A stretch of DNA of 57,112 bases, taken from assembly GCA_022825665.1 (NCBI GenBank), contig JAJDWI010000066.1, positions 1 to 57,112 of the forward strand, given 5' to 3'. Source of the DNA: Candidatus Poribacteria bacterium (GTDB lineage Bacteria > Poribacteria > WGA-4E > WGA-3G). The position numbers and the translations under genes are program-made. The notes below the pieces were generated by a model. It saw nothing but the letters and a program-made list of their open reading frames with translations. It was not told the DNA's origin and ran no database searches. Of the stretch, positions 38,819 through 47,800 are shown piece by piece; the stretch's first letter is position 1, and each line of letters opens with the position of its first letter.

Positions 38819-39397
38819 ATGACATTAGGAAACATGCACCCCATTGTTTTTCAAATTAACGAAGTTGAACGACAGATATGTGATTGGGAAGAAAAAAGCA
38901 TACTCCTTCAAAAGCAACATGCTATCCCATCTGAGTGGTTAAACGTAGGGTTCGACCCAAAAACCCATCAGTTCACATCAGATATTCAAAAAGAGACCTA
39001 TCAAGACATCAAACGTTATCAAAGTAAAATTAAAATATATCTCAACAAAATAGGTTTATCCCGTGATATACTGCGAAATATAACAATGGAGATTAACACC
39101 TGCGGTGACAATATTGAAGATATATATTTTCAGTTTATATCAGCACATCTCAAATTAGTTGCTACCATTGTAAAGCGGCATGTGAATCATGGAGCTGGAA
39201 TGGAATTTCTTGATTTGATACATGAAGGGAACATCGGATTGATGAATGCTATTGACAATTTCGATTATCAGCGCGGTTATCAATTTAAAACTTATGCTAC
39301 TTGGTGGATTCGACAAGCTGTTTCACGCGCGATGGCAGACAGAAAACATATCAATGAGAAAATTAAGGAACGAAGTAAGCAGATTTTGAATAGTTAG
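38819..39397 (+). CDS. Truncated sigma70 paralogue (region 2 only)
   Basis: A 192-residue relative of the rpoD product encoded next door. Residues 11-100 match rpoD's spacer before region 2 (rpo[16 protein letters not shown]; here [15 protein letters not shown]). Residues 104-176 match region 2, with [15 protein letters not shown] and [10 protein letters not shown], so core-binding and -10-recognition residues are kept. The protein ends after A-D-R-K-H-I-N, where rpoD goes on to regions 3 and 4. No frameshifted remnant of those is seen in the 70 bases after the stop. It has AGGAG and starts 2 bases after dnaG. It could be a regulator of RNA polymerase or a decaying duplicate. Confidence 0.8.
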   Translation: MTLGNMHPIVFQINEVERQICDWEEKSILLQKQHAIPSEWLNVGFDPKTHQFTSDIQKETYQDIKRYQSKIKIYLNKIGLSRDILRNITMEINTCGDNIEDIYFQFISAHLKLVATIVKRHVNHGAGMEFLDLIHEGNIGLMNAIDNFDYQRGYQFKTYATWWIRQAVSRAMADRKHINEKIKERSKQILNS

Positions 39398-39500
39398 TTG
39401 ATGTAAATGCTTCATCTATATTTACTTTGATTGAAAAACAGTAACACAAAAATAGGGACTTATCAGAATGCACCGAAGAAATCAGAAAGGAGAGATACAG

Positions 39501-41108
39501 GTGGAAATAGGAAATACACACCTACTTGATTTCAATGAAGCTGACAATACTGAGCAAGGGGAATATGATGATGTAATTGAGTTTGCCCCTGGTGAAATCA
39601 GTGAACGCGAGGATCTAATAAAGGTATATTTACGTGACATGGGAAAAATTCCTTTGATTGATAAAGAAAAGGAAATCGAATTGTCGAAGCAGATAGAAAG
39701 CAGTCTTCGTCAAGCACAAGAAGCAACCTTTACAACTCGTTTGGCAATAGCCGAGGTACGTAAACTACTTTATAAAATCATCATCGCAAAAAAACGGGCA
39801 TCTGATATAATTGATATGCCAGTTTCAAGCAACTCAACCCGCGATAAAGAACGGAAACTACGTGATAGAGTTGAAAGAATTATGCGAGTAATTGAAAAAT
39901 TAGAACTGGAGTATCTTGATGCTGTAAAGGATGCATCTAAGAATAACTCTATTGTACAACTTGAAGATGTACGTTCTCATAAAACCTTTGTAAAACATTT
40001 GGATCAACTTAAGATAGATCCGGAAGAAATAAGCAAAATCTCCGGTCTTGTTACAGAGGTAGATCGCAACATTAGTCAACGCGAAAAAGAGATTAAGCAA
40101 CTACAAAAACGGCATAACATTCCACCAGAATGGTGTAACGGAAGGTTAAACCCCAAAACGCATAGTTTCAAAACAGGAGCAGCAAAAAAGGCATACATTG
40201 ATATAATTCGTTATCAGCGCGAAATCAAACAATATCTAAATACAATCGGTATTTCGCGTGATACATTACAAGATGTTACAAAGCAGATTTGCAAAGGTGA
40301 AGCAAATGCTCAAGATGCCAAAATGGCAATAGTTGAAGCTAATCTCAGATTAGTTGTCAGCATTGCAAAAAAATATAGAAACCAAGCACCTGGAATGGAA
40401 TTTCTTGATCTGATTCAGGAAGGTAATATTGGGTTGATGCGTGCGGTTGACAAATTTGACTATCAACGTGGGTACAAGTTCAGCACTTATGCCACTTGGT
40501 GGATCCGACAAAGTATCACTCGTGCTATTGCAGATCAAGGACGGACTATCCGAATACCTGTTCACATGCATGAAAGAATAAATAAAATGAAAAGGACCGA
40601 ACGATCTCTATTACAGGAATTAGGACGGAGACCTACACCAGATGAGATCGCTGAGGATATGGGTATTCCAACAGAAAAAGTTAGAGAAGTTCTTAGGATT
40701 GTTCCAGAAACTGTCTCACTGGAAACACCGATTGGCGATGACGATGATGATAGCCAATTAGGTGATTTTATTGAAGATGCAAGTGTCCTATCTCCTGCAA
40801 CAGAGGCTGAATTAAGTATTCTCAAAGAACGCATTCAAGAGGCTCTTGCTGATCTGTCAGAACGGGAACGGGAAGTGATTGTCCTTCGGTTCGGCATTGA
40901 GGACGATGCTGTGAATCCTTTATTGTCAGAAACAACTCGTAAACGAATAGCAACACTGTGCATCACTACCGGTTATCCAAAAACGCTTGAAGAAGTTGGT
41001 GTCGTCTTTGATGTCACCCGTGAACGTATCAGACAGATTGAAGCAAAAGCACTACGTAAACTCCGACATCCCATCCGCAGCCATAGACTGCGCGGTTTCA
41101 TTGAATAA
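39501..41108 (+). CDS. rpoD: Primary sigma factor RpoD
   Basis: Housekeeping sigma factor of 535 residues from the GTG at 39501, which has AAAGGAGAG 6 bases upstream; an ATG at 39468 would add 11 residues with no good ribosome site. Region 1.2 ([14 protein letters not shown]), a lineage-specific spacer, region 2 ([14 protein letters not shown]), region 3 and the region 4 helix-turn-helix ([18 protein letters not shown]) are all present. Between regions 4.1 and 4.2 about 20 extra residues lie after V-L-R-F-G-I (bases 40899-40970). Perfect -35/-10 boxes in the window suit this factor. Confidence 0.92.
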   Translation: MEIGNTHLLDFNEADNTEQGEYDDVIEFAPGEISEREDLIKVYLRDMGKIPLIDKEKEIELSKQIESSLRQAQEATFTTRLAIAEVRKLLYKIIIAKKRASDIIDMPVSSNSTRDKERKLRDRVERIMRVIEKLELEYLDAVKDASKNNSIVQLEDVRSHKTFVKHLDQLKIDPEEISKISGLVTEVDRNISQREKEIKQLQKRHNIPPEWCNGRLNPKTHSFKTGAAKKAYIDIIRYQREIKQYLNTIGISRDTLQDVTKQICKGEANAQDAKMAIVEANLRLVVSIAKKYRNQAPGMEFLDLIQEGNIGLMRAVDKFDYQRGYKFSTYATWWIRQSITRAIADQGRTIRIPVHMHERINKMKRTERSLLQELGRRPTPDEIAEDMGIPTEKVREVLRIVPETVSLETPIGDDDDDSQLGDFIEDASVLSPATEAELSILKERIQEALADLSEREREVIVLRFGIEDDAVNPLLSETTRKRIATLCITTGYPKTLEEVGVVFDVTRERIRQIEAKALRKLRHPIRSHRLRGFIE

Positions 41109-41155
41109 ACACAATTGCCATTTATATTATTCACATGATTGTATAGCATTAATAC

Positions 41156-41184
41156 TTGCTTTTTCATAAATAAAAAGGTATAAT
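41156..41184 (+). promoter_or_regulatory. Promoter for the tRNA-Met/tRNA-Val pair
   Basis: TTGCTT (41156-41161), 17 bases and TATAAT (41179-41184) sit just upstream of the tRNA pair, giving a start near 41191. The tRNAs need not depend on transcription from rpoD. Confidence 0.65.
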
Positions 41185-41197
41185 TACAATTCATAAC

Positions 41198-41270
41198 GGG
41201 TCCATAGCTCAGTGGTCAGAGCCGTCGGCTCATAACCGACTGGTCCTAGGTTCGAGTCCTAGTGGGCCCA
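41198..41270 (+). tRNA. tRNA-Met(CAT), elongator or Ile2 type
   Basis: A 73-base cloverleaf. The acceptor GGGTCCA pairs with TGGGCCC (one G-T pair) and the D stem is GCTC/GAGC. The anticodon stem GTCGG/CCGAC carries loop CTCATAA (anticodon CAT), and the T arm is CTAGG/CCTAG. The three G-C pairs and the 1-72 mismatch of initiator tRNA are absent, so it is elongator Met or lysidine-modified Ile. CCA is not encoded. Confidence 0.92.
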
Positions 41271-41282
41271 TTCTTTCCATTC

Positions 41283-41355
41283 GGGGCGTTAGCTCAGGGG
41301 TACGAGCACTACCTTCACACGGTAGAAGTCACTGGTTCAAATCCAGTACGCCCCA
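41283..41355 (+). tRNA. tRNA-Val(CAC)
   Basis: A 73-base cloverleaf 12 bases after tRNA-Met. The acceptor GGGGCGT pairs with ACGCCCC, the anticodon stem CTACC/GGTAG has loop TTCACAC (anticodon CAC), and the T arm is ACTGG/CCAGT. It is co-transcribed with tRNA-Met. CCA is not encoded. Confidence 0.92.
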
Positions 41356-41433
41356 TTGCATAAACGATTTGCCCTACCCACCATATTAAGTGTTGACCCT
41401 ATTACAAACCCTGTAAACCTAAGGAGACACACA

Positions 41434-41973
41434 ATGTTAAAACATAAATCAATTCACCCAATCTTTAACCATCGTTGGTCTCCAGTGATTGACTGGATAT
41501 TCGCCATAACTCTCTACGCGCTGATCCTAACGATTGCAAAGATTTTGGGATATGAAAATATATTCTACCGTTATGAATTTGGTATCCTAATTGCTTTTGT
41601 TATCTTGATTACAATAATTGCACAAATTTGGAGACGGTTGTTTTTTGGAACAGTATACGGGAAAATAGTCTTGGATAATAAAATTCTTCAACAACATACC
41701 CAAAATATAGAGTTTTACTTGATTGCCAACACCTCCAAACAGAAAATTAATCCCGTTCCAACAAAGTCTCTGAATGTGTTGCAATTTGACTGCAAAGTAC
41801 CCGTTGGATGTCAGATTACGTTCGCAGCAACAGATGGAAATGATGAGGTAATTAATGAAATTATAGGTGAGATTGAAGGTGTTCGGTGGTTATTTGGTAT
41901 TCCTTATTTTGGTCTACCGCTTTCATCAGGTAATCCGAAATATGTTAACCTTCAAATCCCCGAATTACCATAA
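41434..41973 (+). CDS. Two-helix membrane protein of unknown function
   Basis: A 179-residue protein I do not recognise. Two membrane helices lie at about 18-40 and 48-66, followed by a beta-rich part (F-Y-L-I-A-N-T-S, Q-I-T-F-A-A-T-D-G-N-D) that may fold as an extracytoplasmic or cytosolic sandwich. ATG 41434 follows AAGGAGA at good spacing; the frame upstream to 41356 would run into tRNA-Val and is rejected. It stands alone after the tRNA pair. Confidence 0.7.
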   Translation: MLKHKSIHPIFNHRWSPVIDWIFAITLYALILTIAKILGYENIFYRYEFGILIAFVILITIIAQIWRRLFFGTVYGKIVLDNKILQQHTQNIEFYLIANTSKQKINPVPTKSLNVLQFDCKVPVGCQITFAATDGNDEVINEIIGEIEGVRWLFGIPYFGLPLSSGNPKYVNLQIPELP

Positions 41974-42105
41974 TAGATAATTTGTAATAAATATCTTAAG
42001 TTTTAGTAATTACCATATTCTCTTTAAAGGATAGGGAATGGCATTCCATAAACCCGTTCGTTCATTCTTTCACATTCGATAGATTCCTGTTATTGTTGTT
42101 ATATC

Positions 42106-42354
42106 TGCTTATTTAAGGGTATAGATTTAAACGGTATTGATTGGGTTATTGTTGGAGGTGAATCTGGTCCTGGTGCCCGCGAGATGAAGAAAGAATGGGT
42201 TGTAGACATTAAGAATCAGTGTGTAGAAGAGGATGTACTCTTTTTCTTTAAGCAGTGGGGTGGAACACGTAAATCAAAACAGGTAGAGAATTGGATGGGC
42301 GAACTTATGATGAAATGCCAAGTTAAAGTTATTCTGTGCGAAGTGCTTCAATAG
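42106..42354 (+). pseudogene. C-terminal remnant of a DUF5131 (phage Gp37/Gp68-like) gene
   Basis: From about 42106 a frame without a usable start reads K-G-I-D-L-N-G-I-D-W-V-I-V-G-G-E-S-G-P-G-A-R, then E-W-V-V-D-I-K-N-Q-C and V-L-F-F-F-K-Q-W-G-G-T, ending at TAG 42352. These blocks are the conserved C-terminal core of DUF5131/phage Gp37-Gp68 proteins (about 250 residues). Everything before the core is missing, and the last residues run into the end of the oppositely oriented permease gene. It is a decayed phage-type gene, or a piece brought in by recombination. Confidence 0.8.
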
Positions 42355-43630
42355 GGGATAGTGAAGACGCTTTGATTGCAGGATACAACCCAAATGAAAT
42401 ACCAATTAATGCGGAGAACGATATTGATATTAAGACCCATTGTGTTGAAACCACAGATGGCCATTCAGGTACAACTTTTGCAATTTTGACAGCGAGAAGT
42501 GCCATACCTTGTCCAGCGAAAATGCCTAAACCAATACCTAACAGTCCTCCTACACTACACAGCACTACTGCTTCCATTAAAAATTGTGTTAGAATATCAA
42601 GCCGTTTCGCTCCGAGTGCTTTCCTCAATCCTATTTCACGCGTCCGTTCACTGACAGCAACAAGCATCATATTCATAATACCGATTCCACCAACAAGCAG
42701 TGAGAAACCAGCAATACTACCAAGTGCGATCTTGATGACTTTACTGATTTTTTCTAACTGTGCCATACCTTCACGCATATCAAAAATATTGATGAAGTCA
42801 TCTTGGTTTCTGTGCCGTTTACGTATCACCGCTTTCACTTCTTCTATTGCTTGCGGAACATGTTCAACGGTTTTAGCATATACCACAATATCCTGTACCT
42901 TATCATCTCCAGTGAACCGTTCTTGTGTTGCTGTCAACGGCATAAAGATAAGTCTATCATAACTCCAACCGAATCGTAGACTTCTCCCCCTCGGCATCAT
43001 TGTGCCTACAATTGTAAAACGTTCTGTGTAACGCTTTTTGTCTTTGCGTCCGTAACGGTCATATCGATCATTGCCTCTTGCGATTTTTATTTCCTGTCCT
43101 ATAGGAGATTCCTCTCCGAATAATTCAACAGCCAACTCATCTCCCAACACACAGATTGTTGCTGCATTTTCAACATCTTCGTCTGATATAAATCGTCCTT
43201 CTTTAAGTTTCCAATCCATAGCAGTATGATATGTTGCATCTACACCATTATATCCAGCACGAGTTTCTCTTCCTTTAGAAGCTTGAATTAATGCACCCCT
43301 CCATTCAGGTATTCTCGGAGTAACAGCAATAACAGATGGACATTCCGCGGCAATTGCAAGGACATCTCCATATTTCATATACTCGTTACTACGAATTCTT
43401 CTCCAACTTGTACCTACTCTTTTATACCAAGTGCGGTAAATGGTGAATTGATTTGCCCCACCCAGTTTTTGAGCATCACGCAGTACTATTTCTTTAGCAC
43501 CATCTCCGATAGAAATCATTGCCAGAACTGAAGCAACGCCTATAATAATACCCAGCATCGTCAATAACGAACGCATTTTGTTCGAACGAATAGCTGCAAT
43601 TCCAACAGATATACCTTCTAACAGACGCAT
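42329..43630 (-). CDS. MacB/FtsX-type ABC transporter permease (second copy)
   Basis: A 433-residue permease. The first membrane helix (about 15-40, M-R-S-L-L-T-M-L-G-I-I-I-G) is followed by a large MacB-type periplasmic domain. Three more helices lie near the C terminus with E-R-T-R-E-I-G-L-R-K-A-L-G-A-K before them. It is closely similar to the permease encoded 90 bases upstream; both are 433 residues. Neither the ATPase (MacB N-domain) nor an adaptor is encoded next to them. GGGGAG precedes the ATG. The end overlaps the DUF5131 remnant. Confidence 0.9.
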   Translation of the reverse strand: MRLLEGISVGIAAIRSNKMRSLLTMLGIIIGVASVLAMISIGDGAKEIVLRDAQKLGGANQFTIYRTWYKRVGTSWRRIRSNEYMKYGDVLAIAAECPSVIAVTPRIPEWRGALIQASKGRETRAGYNGVDATYHTAMDWKLKEGRFISDEDVENAATICVLGDELAVELFGEESPIGQEIKIARGNDRYDRYGRKDKKRYTERFTIVGTMMPRGRSLRFGWSYDRLIFMPLTATQERFTGDDKVQDIVVYAKTVEHVPQAIEEVKAVIRKRHRNQDDFINIFDMREGMAQLEKISKVIKIALGSIAGFSLLVGGIGIMNMMLVAVSERTREIGLRKALGAKRLDILTQFLMEAVVLCSVGGLLGIGLGIFAGQGMALLAVKIAKVVPEWPSVVSTQWVLISISFSALIGISFGLYPAIKASSLSPIEALRTE

Positions 43631-43720
43631 AGCATCTCCCCATTTAGCTTGAGAATATTTCTGTGTTTAATTGATCCGAGTTGTATAGTATTGCTTTCAA
43701 ATGTTTGCTAATGATTGTTA

Positions 43721-45022
43721 TCATTCTTTTCGCAATGCCTCTATAGGCGACAACATTGAGGCTTTTATTGCTGGATATAATCCGAAAGATATTCCAATTG
43801 CAGCAGAAAATAAAACCGAAAATAAGACCCACTGAGTGGAGATAATTGCTGGCCATTCAGGAACAATTTTTGCAATTTTCACCGCGAGAACTGACATGCC
43901 TTCACCAACAAATATTCCTAAACAAATTCCTATTATTCCACCTACAGCACACATTGCAACAGACTCTATCAGAAATTGTATCATTATGTCAATTGGTTTT
44001 GCTCCGAGTGCTTTGCGTAACCCAATCTCACGTGTGCGTTCAGTAACAGCAACTAACATCATATTCATGATACCGATACCACCAACAAGAAGTGAAAAAC
44101 CTGCAATGCTACCAAGGGCAATTTTTATCATTTTACTTATTTTTTCAAGTTGACGTATACCTTTCCGCATCTCATAGAATTTGACAAATTTATCTTCACC
44201 ATTGTGTCGTTTTCTAATTACTTCTTTTACCTCCTGCACGGCTTGTGGGACAACATCAACGTTATTTGCATAGACAACAATCTCTTGAATTCTATCATTA
44301 CCTGTGAAACGTTCTTGTATAGTTGATATTGGGAAAAACGCCATTGCATCAAAACTCCATCCGAAACGCAAACTTCTTCCTCTTGGCATCATTGTGCCTA
44401 CAACCGTAAACCGATCAGTTGTTCGTCGACTTCGTCTCTTTCCACGATAATCATAATATTTTACTTTCCTTGCAATTTTTATTTCCTTACCAAGCGGAGA
44501 TCTGCTTCCGAATAGATCGGTTGCTACTTCCTGTCCAAGCACACATATTCTGGTTGCATTTTTCACATCTTCATCGGTAATAAACCTTCCCTCATAAAGT
44601 TTCCAATCCATAGCAGTCATAAAGGATGGATCTACACCGTTATATCCGGCACGTGTTTGACCACCTCCCTCTGCTTGCATTAGGACACCTTTCCAATCCC
44701 TAATACGGGGAGTCACTTCAGTCACTGAGGGACAATCTGCTTCAATAGCCAACACATCTCCATAATTTAGGTATTCCTTAGTTCGAATTGGAATTCGATG
44801 TTTTCCAAGCTTTTCTGACGACCTACGATACAATGTAAACTGATTCGCTCCACCAAGTTTCTGGGCATCCTGTAGAACTAATTCTTTTGCCCCATCACCG
44901 ATTGCAATCATAGAAAGAACTGACGCAATTCCGATGATTATTCCAAGCATTGTCAATAGGGATCGCATTTTGTTTGCACGCATTGCAGCAAACCCTATTG
45001 ATATACCATCGATTAAACTCAT
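43721..45022 (-). CDS. MacB/FtsX-type ABC transporter permease (first copy)
   Basis: A 433-residue permease with the same layout as its tandem copy: an N-terminal helix, a MacB periplasmic domain (A-K-E-L-V-L-Q-D-A-Q-K-L-G-G-A-N), and three C-terminal helices after E-R-T-R-E-I-G-L-R-K-A-L-G-A-K. The two may form a heterodimer of FtsX-type half-transporters. A separate ATPase is required and must be encoded elsewhere. GAAGGTGAT lies before the ATG. Confidence 0.9.
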   Translation of the reverse strand: MSLIDGISIGFAAMRANKMRSLLTMLGIIIGIASVLSMIAIGDGAKELVLQDAQKLGGANQFTLYRRSSEKLGKHRIPIRTKEYLNYGDVLAIEADCPSVTEVTPRIRDWKGVLMQAEGGGQTRAGYNGVDPSFMTAMDWKLYEGRFITDEDVKNATRICVLGQEVATDLFGSRSPLGKEIKIARKVKYYDYRGKRRSRRTTDRFTVVGTMMPRGRSLRFGWSFDAMAFFPISTIQERFTGNDRIQEIVVYANNVDVVPQAVQEVKEVIRKRHNGEDKFVKFYEMRKGIRQLEKISKMIKIALGSIAGFSLLVGGIGIMNMMLVAVTERTREIGLRKALGAKPIDIMIQFLIESVAMCAVGGIIGICLGIFVGEGMSVLAVKIAKIVPEWPAIISTQWVLFSVLFSAAIGISFGLYPAIKASMLSPIEALRKE

Positions 45023-45091
45023 ATCACCTTCTCAACTTTCGTACATCATTACGCAAAAAATATGAATTAAACGTTATTGAGAAGAATTAGT

Positions 45092-45335
45092 TTATAGTAA
45101 AATCCAAAAGTATGTCCACACTCACTGGTAGGTGCGGTTTCATGAGGATTAAGTAAATATTTCGGTAATTCTAATTTTCCCAAACCCGGTAGGTGCGGTT
45201 TCCTAACCGCACTGGATCTTTTTCCAAAATTACCGAATTAATAAATTAATCTTCAACTAACCGCACTCTTTACACAGGTTCGGTTAGGAAACCGAACCCA
45301 CCAAAATGTGTAAAAAATTATGGCTTTTACTATAA
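45092..45335. repeat. 244 bp palindromic element A, with invertible inner segment
   Basis: The ends are inverted TTATAGTAAAA (45092-45102) and TTTTACTATAA (45325-45335). Inside, GGTAGGTGCGGTTTCATGA leads to a 105 bp segment (45147-45251) bounded by GATTAA and TTAATC. A second GGTTCGGTTAGGAAACCGAACC palindrome lies near 45278-45299. The left arm is in the same orientation as in the related element near 55.4 kb, but the inner segment is reversed. It fills most of the gap between the permease and the squalene-type gene. Confidence 0.7.
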
Positions 45336-45361
45336 TTGAAAAATTGGTATTAGAAATAAGA

Positions 45362-45385
45362 AAGGCGGATATAGGAATCCGCCTT
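45362..45385 (-). terminator. Terminator of the squalene-cyclase-repeat gene
   Basis: AAGGCGGAT (45362-45370) and ATCCGCCTT (45377-45385) make a perfect 9-base stem with a 6-base loop. On the minus strand it is followed by a T-rich tail (TCTTATTT). It lies just past the stop at 45408. Confidence 0.6.
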
Positions 45386-45407
45386 ATGAGGTGAGTTAGG
45401 TTTAGTA

Positions 45408-46538
45408 TTATTTAGGATAGGCTGTATCAAGAGAAAGAATTGCGTAACTGGTTGCTAATACGGGGAGTGCTTCCATCCAGCGACTGTTTTCATTCATCCA
45501 CGATCCGTTTTGTTGCTGAACATCAATCAATTTTTCAGCAAGCTCTTCGTACCAGTCGTGTGACACACCTTTTGCGTCAGTAATGGTATCCTGTCCATAT
45601 AGACGCAAGGCTTTCGCCATTGTGTGATAGTTGTAATATAGACCTTGCGCACCCATGCCGTAGTTTTCTTCTACGGTAAAGTGTTTTCCAATCCACTGGA
45701 CAGCAGCTTTCACACGTTCGTCATTCTTATCCACATTTGCGTAAATGAAACTCAACAAACCAGCATAAGTCATACTGGCATAAGAACGTGGACTTCCAGT
45801 TTCGTCTGTACCAGCCTTGCTTTCACCGTCTGGAGAATAGATAAATCCACCATCATTACCAGCCCAAGGTTGGTCATTGCTTTCACTACGGTTTTGTGTG
45901 CGTTCAAGGAATTTTATCGCTTTGTTCCAGACTTCATCATCATCGGAACCGCTCTCTTTTAGTGCTTGTATAGCAAGGTTTAGGTTAGAAAGGTCATGTA
46001 CAGATTCGCGACTACCGTAACCGATTCCACCGTAATAGACGCTTTCTTCATCTTGAATTTGAAGACTCTTCAAAAATCCTTGTGCTTTTTGGATAACTTT
46101 TTCATATTTCTTCGGATTTTCAGTTGAAGAAAGTGCCATTACAGAAATAGCAGTATTATAATTAGGCAGTGCAGGTTGTTTTTTTGCATCATAAATTGCA
46201 CCGTTTTCCTGCTGCATTGCAATCAATCGATCAATTGCTTTTTGTATAAAAGGATGCTTTTCGTCTGAGTACTTTTTCTGCGGATGCCGTAAAAATGCAG
46301 TGATTGCAAGTGCAGTTATGCCAGGATGTCCCTCACCTGGTGCAATTTCAAACAAACCGTCATCTCCTTGCTGTGTCTTTAGCCATTCTAATCCTTTGTC
46401 AATACTTGTGATAACGCGTTTGTTTAATTCGTGGTATTTTGACACATTTTTTACTTTATGTGAGTCTGCACTGATATGTAGGGTAATACCGACCATCATT
46501 ATGATGAGAATTACCCCGACTATGTTTTTCAGTTTCAT
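45408..46538 (-). CDS. Exported squalene-cyclase/prenyltransferase-repeat protein
   Basis: A 376-residue protein with an N-terminal signal (about 7-25) and an alpha/alpha toroid built of repeats like G-L-E-W-L-K-T-Q-Q-G-D-D-G-L-F and A-I-D-R-L-I-A-M-Q-Q-E-N-G-A-I-Y-D. The D-x-D-D motif of squalene-hopene cyclases is not seen and the protein is much shorter than those enzymes (~630), so cyclase activity is unlikely. It probably binds or scaffolds. GAGGAGAG precedes the ATG, and the gene has its own terminator. Confidence 0.82.
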   Translation of the reverse strand: MKLKNIVGVILIIMMVGITLHISADSHKVKNVSKYHELNKRVITSIDKGLEWLKTQQGDDGLFEIAPGEGHPGITALAITAFLRHPQKKYSDEKHPFIQKAIDRLIAMQQENGAIYDAKKQPALPNYNTAISVMALSSTENPKKYEKVIQKAQGFLKSLQIQDEESVYYGGIGYGSRESVHDLSNLNLAIQALKESGSDDDEVWNKAIKFLERTQNRSESNDQPWAGNDGGFIYSPDGESKAGTDETGSPRSYASMTYAGLLSFIYANVDKNDERVKAAVQWIGKHFTVEENYGMGAQGLYYNYHTMAKALRLYGQDTITDAKGVSHDWYEELAEKLIDVQQQNGSWMNENSRWMEALPVLATSYAILSLDTAYPK

Positions 46539-46725
46539 TTTTCTCTCCTCTCAATGTAATGCTAATGTAATAGCAAGTACTATGCCAATATTAATCTGTT
46601 GTCTAAGTTGGGGTACAATAGGTATTTCATAGTCAAGAGATGGATATTATGTCACATTTTGAACAGCAGTGTCCATAATTTGAACACTTGATAATGAACT
46701 TAATCGGGTTTATTTTACAAATGCA

Positions 46726-47760
46726 TTAGAATTTAACAGTTTCCCCGGTCTCCGCAGATTGCATCGCTGCATCATACACCTGCATCACTTTGCGCATTTC
46801 CTCAGGTTTCACAACCAACTCCGCACCATTGTTCAGCACATCTGCAATATTTTGGTAGTAAGACTTCCATGTCCCACGAACACTCTCAATCACGAGTTCA
46901 CGATTTTCACCACCTGCAGCGGTCCATACTTTAGCATAGTTTGCGGGATCTTCTTCAGCAGAATCAATGTCTCCATCACGCATCGGTCCTTCTTGCGGGT
47001 CCAAGCCGTATTTGATTAAACCACCTTCATCACCGACAACATACCATCGCGGTTTTTCTGCTTTAGATAGATTGCTAATCTCAATCTGATATCGCACATC
47101 ATCCTCAAACTTAATGATTAGGTGACCATAGTTGCCAATATCAGTATCCCATTTTGTGTTATAGTGAATATAGCAAAAAACTGATTCTACGGGTGCTTGT
47201 CCGAATTGCAATGCCTGATCAACGAAGTGCGCGGGCCAATCGTATAGGATACCTCCGCTTTGACTTTTAACGCCGCGCCATCCTCCCGGGGCACCATATC
47301 GCATAATCGCAACTTGAAAGAGATATGGTGTGCCTAACAGACCATCAGCAATAACTTTTTTCACTGTTAGATAGTCCCAATCCCATCTGCGATTATGGAA
47401 AACACTGAGCATCACATCATTGCGTTCACCTGCAGCAATCATTGCGTCCGCTTCATCGGTGTTCATCGCCATGATTTTATCTGAGACAAGATGTTTTCCA
47501 CCATCCATTGCTTTGATAGCAAGTTCAGCATGTGTATCATGCGGAGTTGCTAATACGACGAGATCAACATTGTCATCAGCTATCACTTCATCAATCGTTT
47601 TGTATATCTGTACATCAGGATATGCCTCACGTGCGGCTTCGCGACGTTCATCATTCCGCGTCGCAATCGCATAGAGATTCAACCCATCCGCTAATCCAAC
47701 AAGATAGGAATGAAACGCACGTCCAGCATAACCGTAACCAATAACAGCGGTATTTATCAT
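46726..47760 (-). CDS. Gfo/Idh/MocA-family oxidoreductase
   Basis: A 344-residue NAD(P)-dependent sugar dehydrogenase-like protein. The Rossmann part begins A-V-I-G-Y-G-Y-A-G-R-A-F and contains V-V-L-A-T-P-H-D-T-H-A-E-L. H-L-V-S-D-K-I-M-A places the catalytic Lys in D-K-I, where many members have E-K-P. A C-terminal alpha/beta domain follows. The substrate is probably a sugar or inositol derivative. The ribosome site is weak. It is separate from its neighbours. Confidence 0.9.
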   Translation of the reverse strand: MINTAVIGYGYAGRAFHSYLVGLADGLNLYAIATRNDERREAAREAYPDVQIYKTIDEVIADDNVDLVVLATPHDTHAELAIKAMDGGKHLVSDKIMAMNTDEADAMIAAGERNDVMLSVFHNRRWDWDYLTVKKVIADGLLGTPYLFQVAIMRYGAPGGWRGVKSQSGGILYDWPAHFVDQALQFGQAPVESVFCYIHYNTKWDTDIGNYGHLIIKFEDDVRYQIEISNLSKAEKPRWYVVGDEGGLIKYGLDPQEGPMRDGDIDSAEEDPANYAKVWTAAGGENRELVIESVRGTWKSYYQNIADVLNNGAELVVKPEEMRKVMQVYDAAMQSAETGETVKF

Positions 47761-47800
47761 ATTATTTCAACATCGGCATCCAAATTGCCAACAATTCCCT

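Noticed and set aside
39398-39467. Frameshifted regions 3 and 4 of the short sigma paralogue
   Set aside because: None of the frames in the 70 bases after its stop reads into region 3 or 4 motifs, so the truncation is not explained by a simple frameshift.
45408-46538. Squalene-hopene cyclase
   Set aside because: It is far too short, carries a signal peptide and lacks the D-x-D-D motif.
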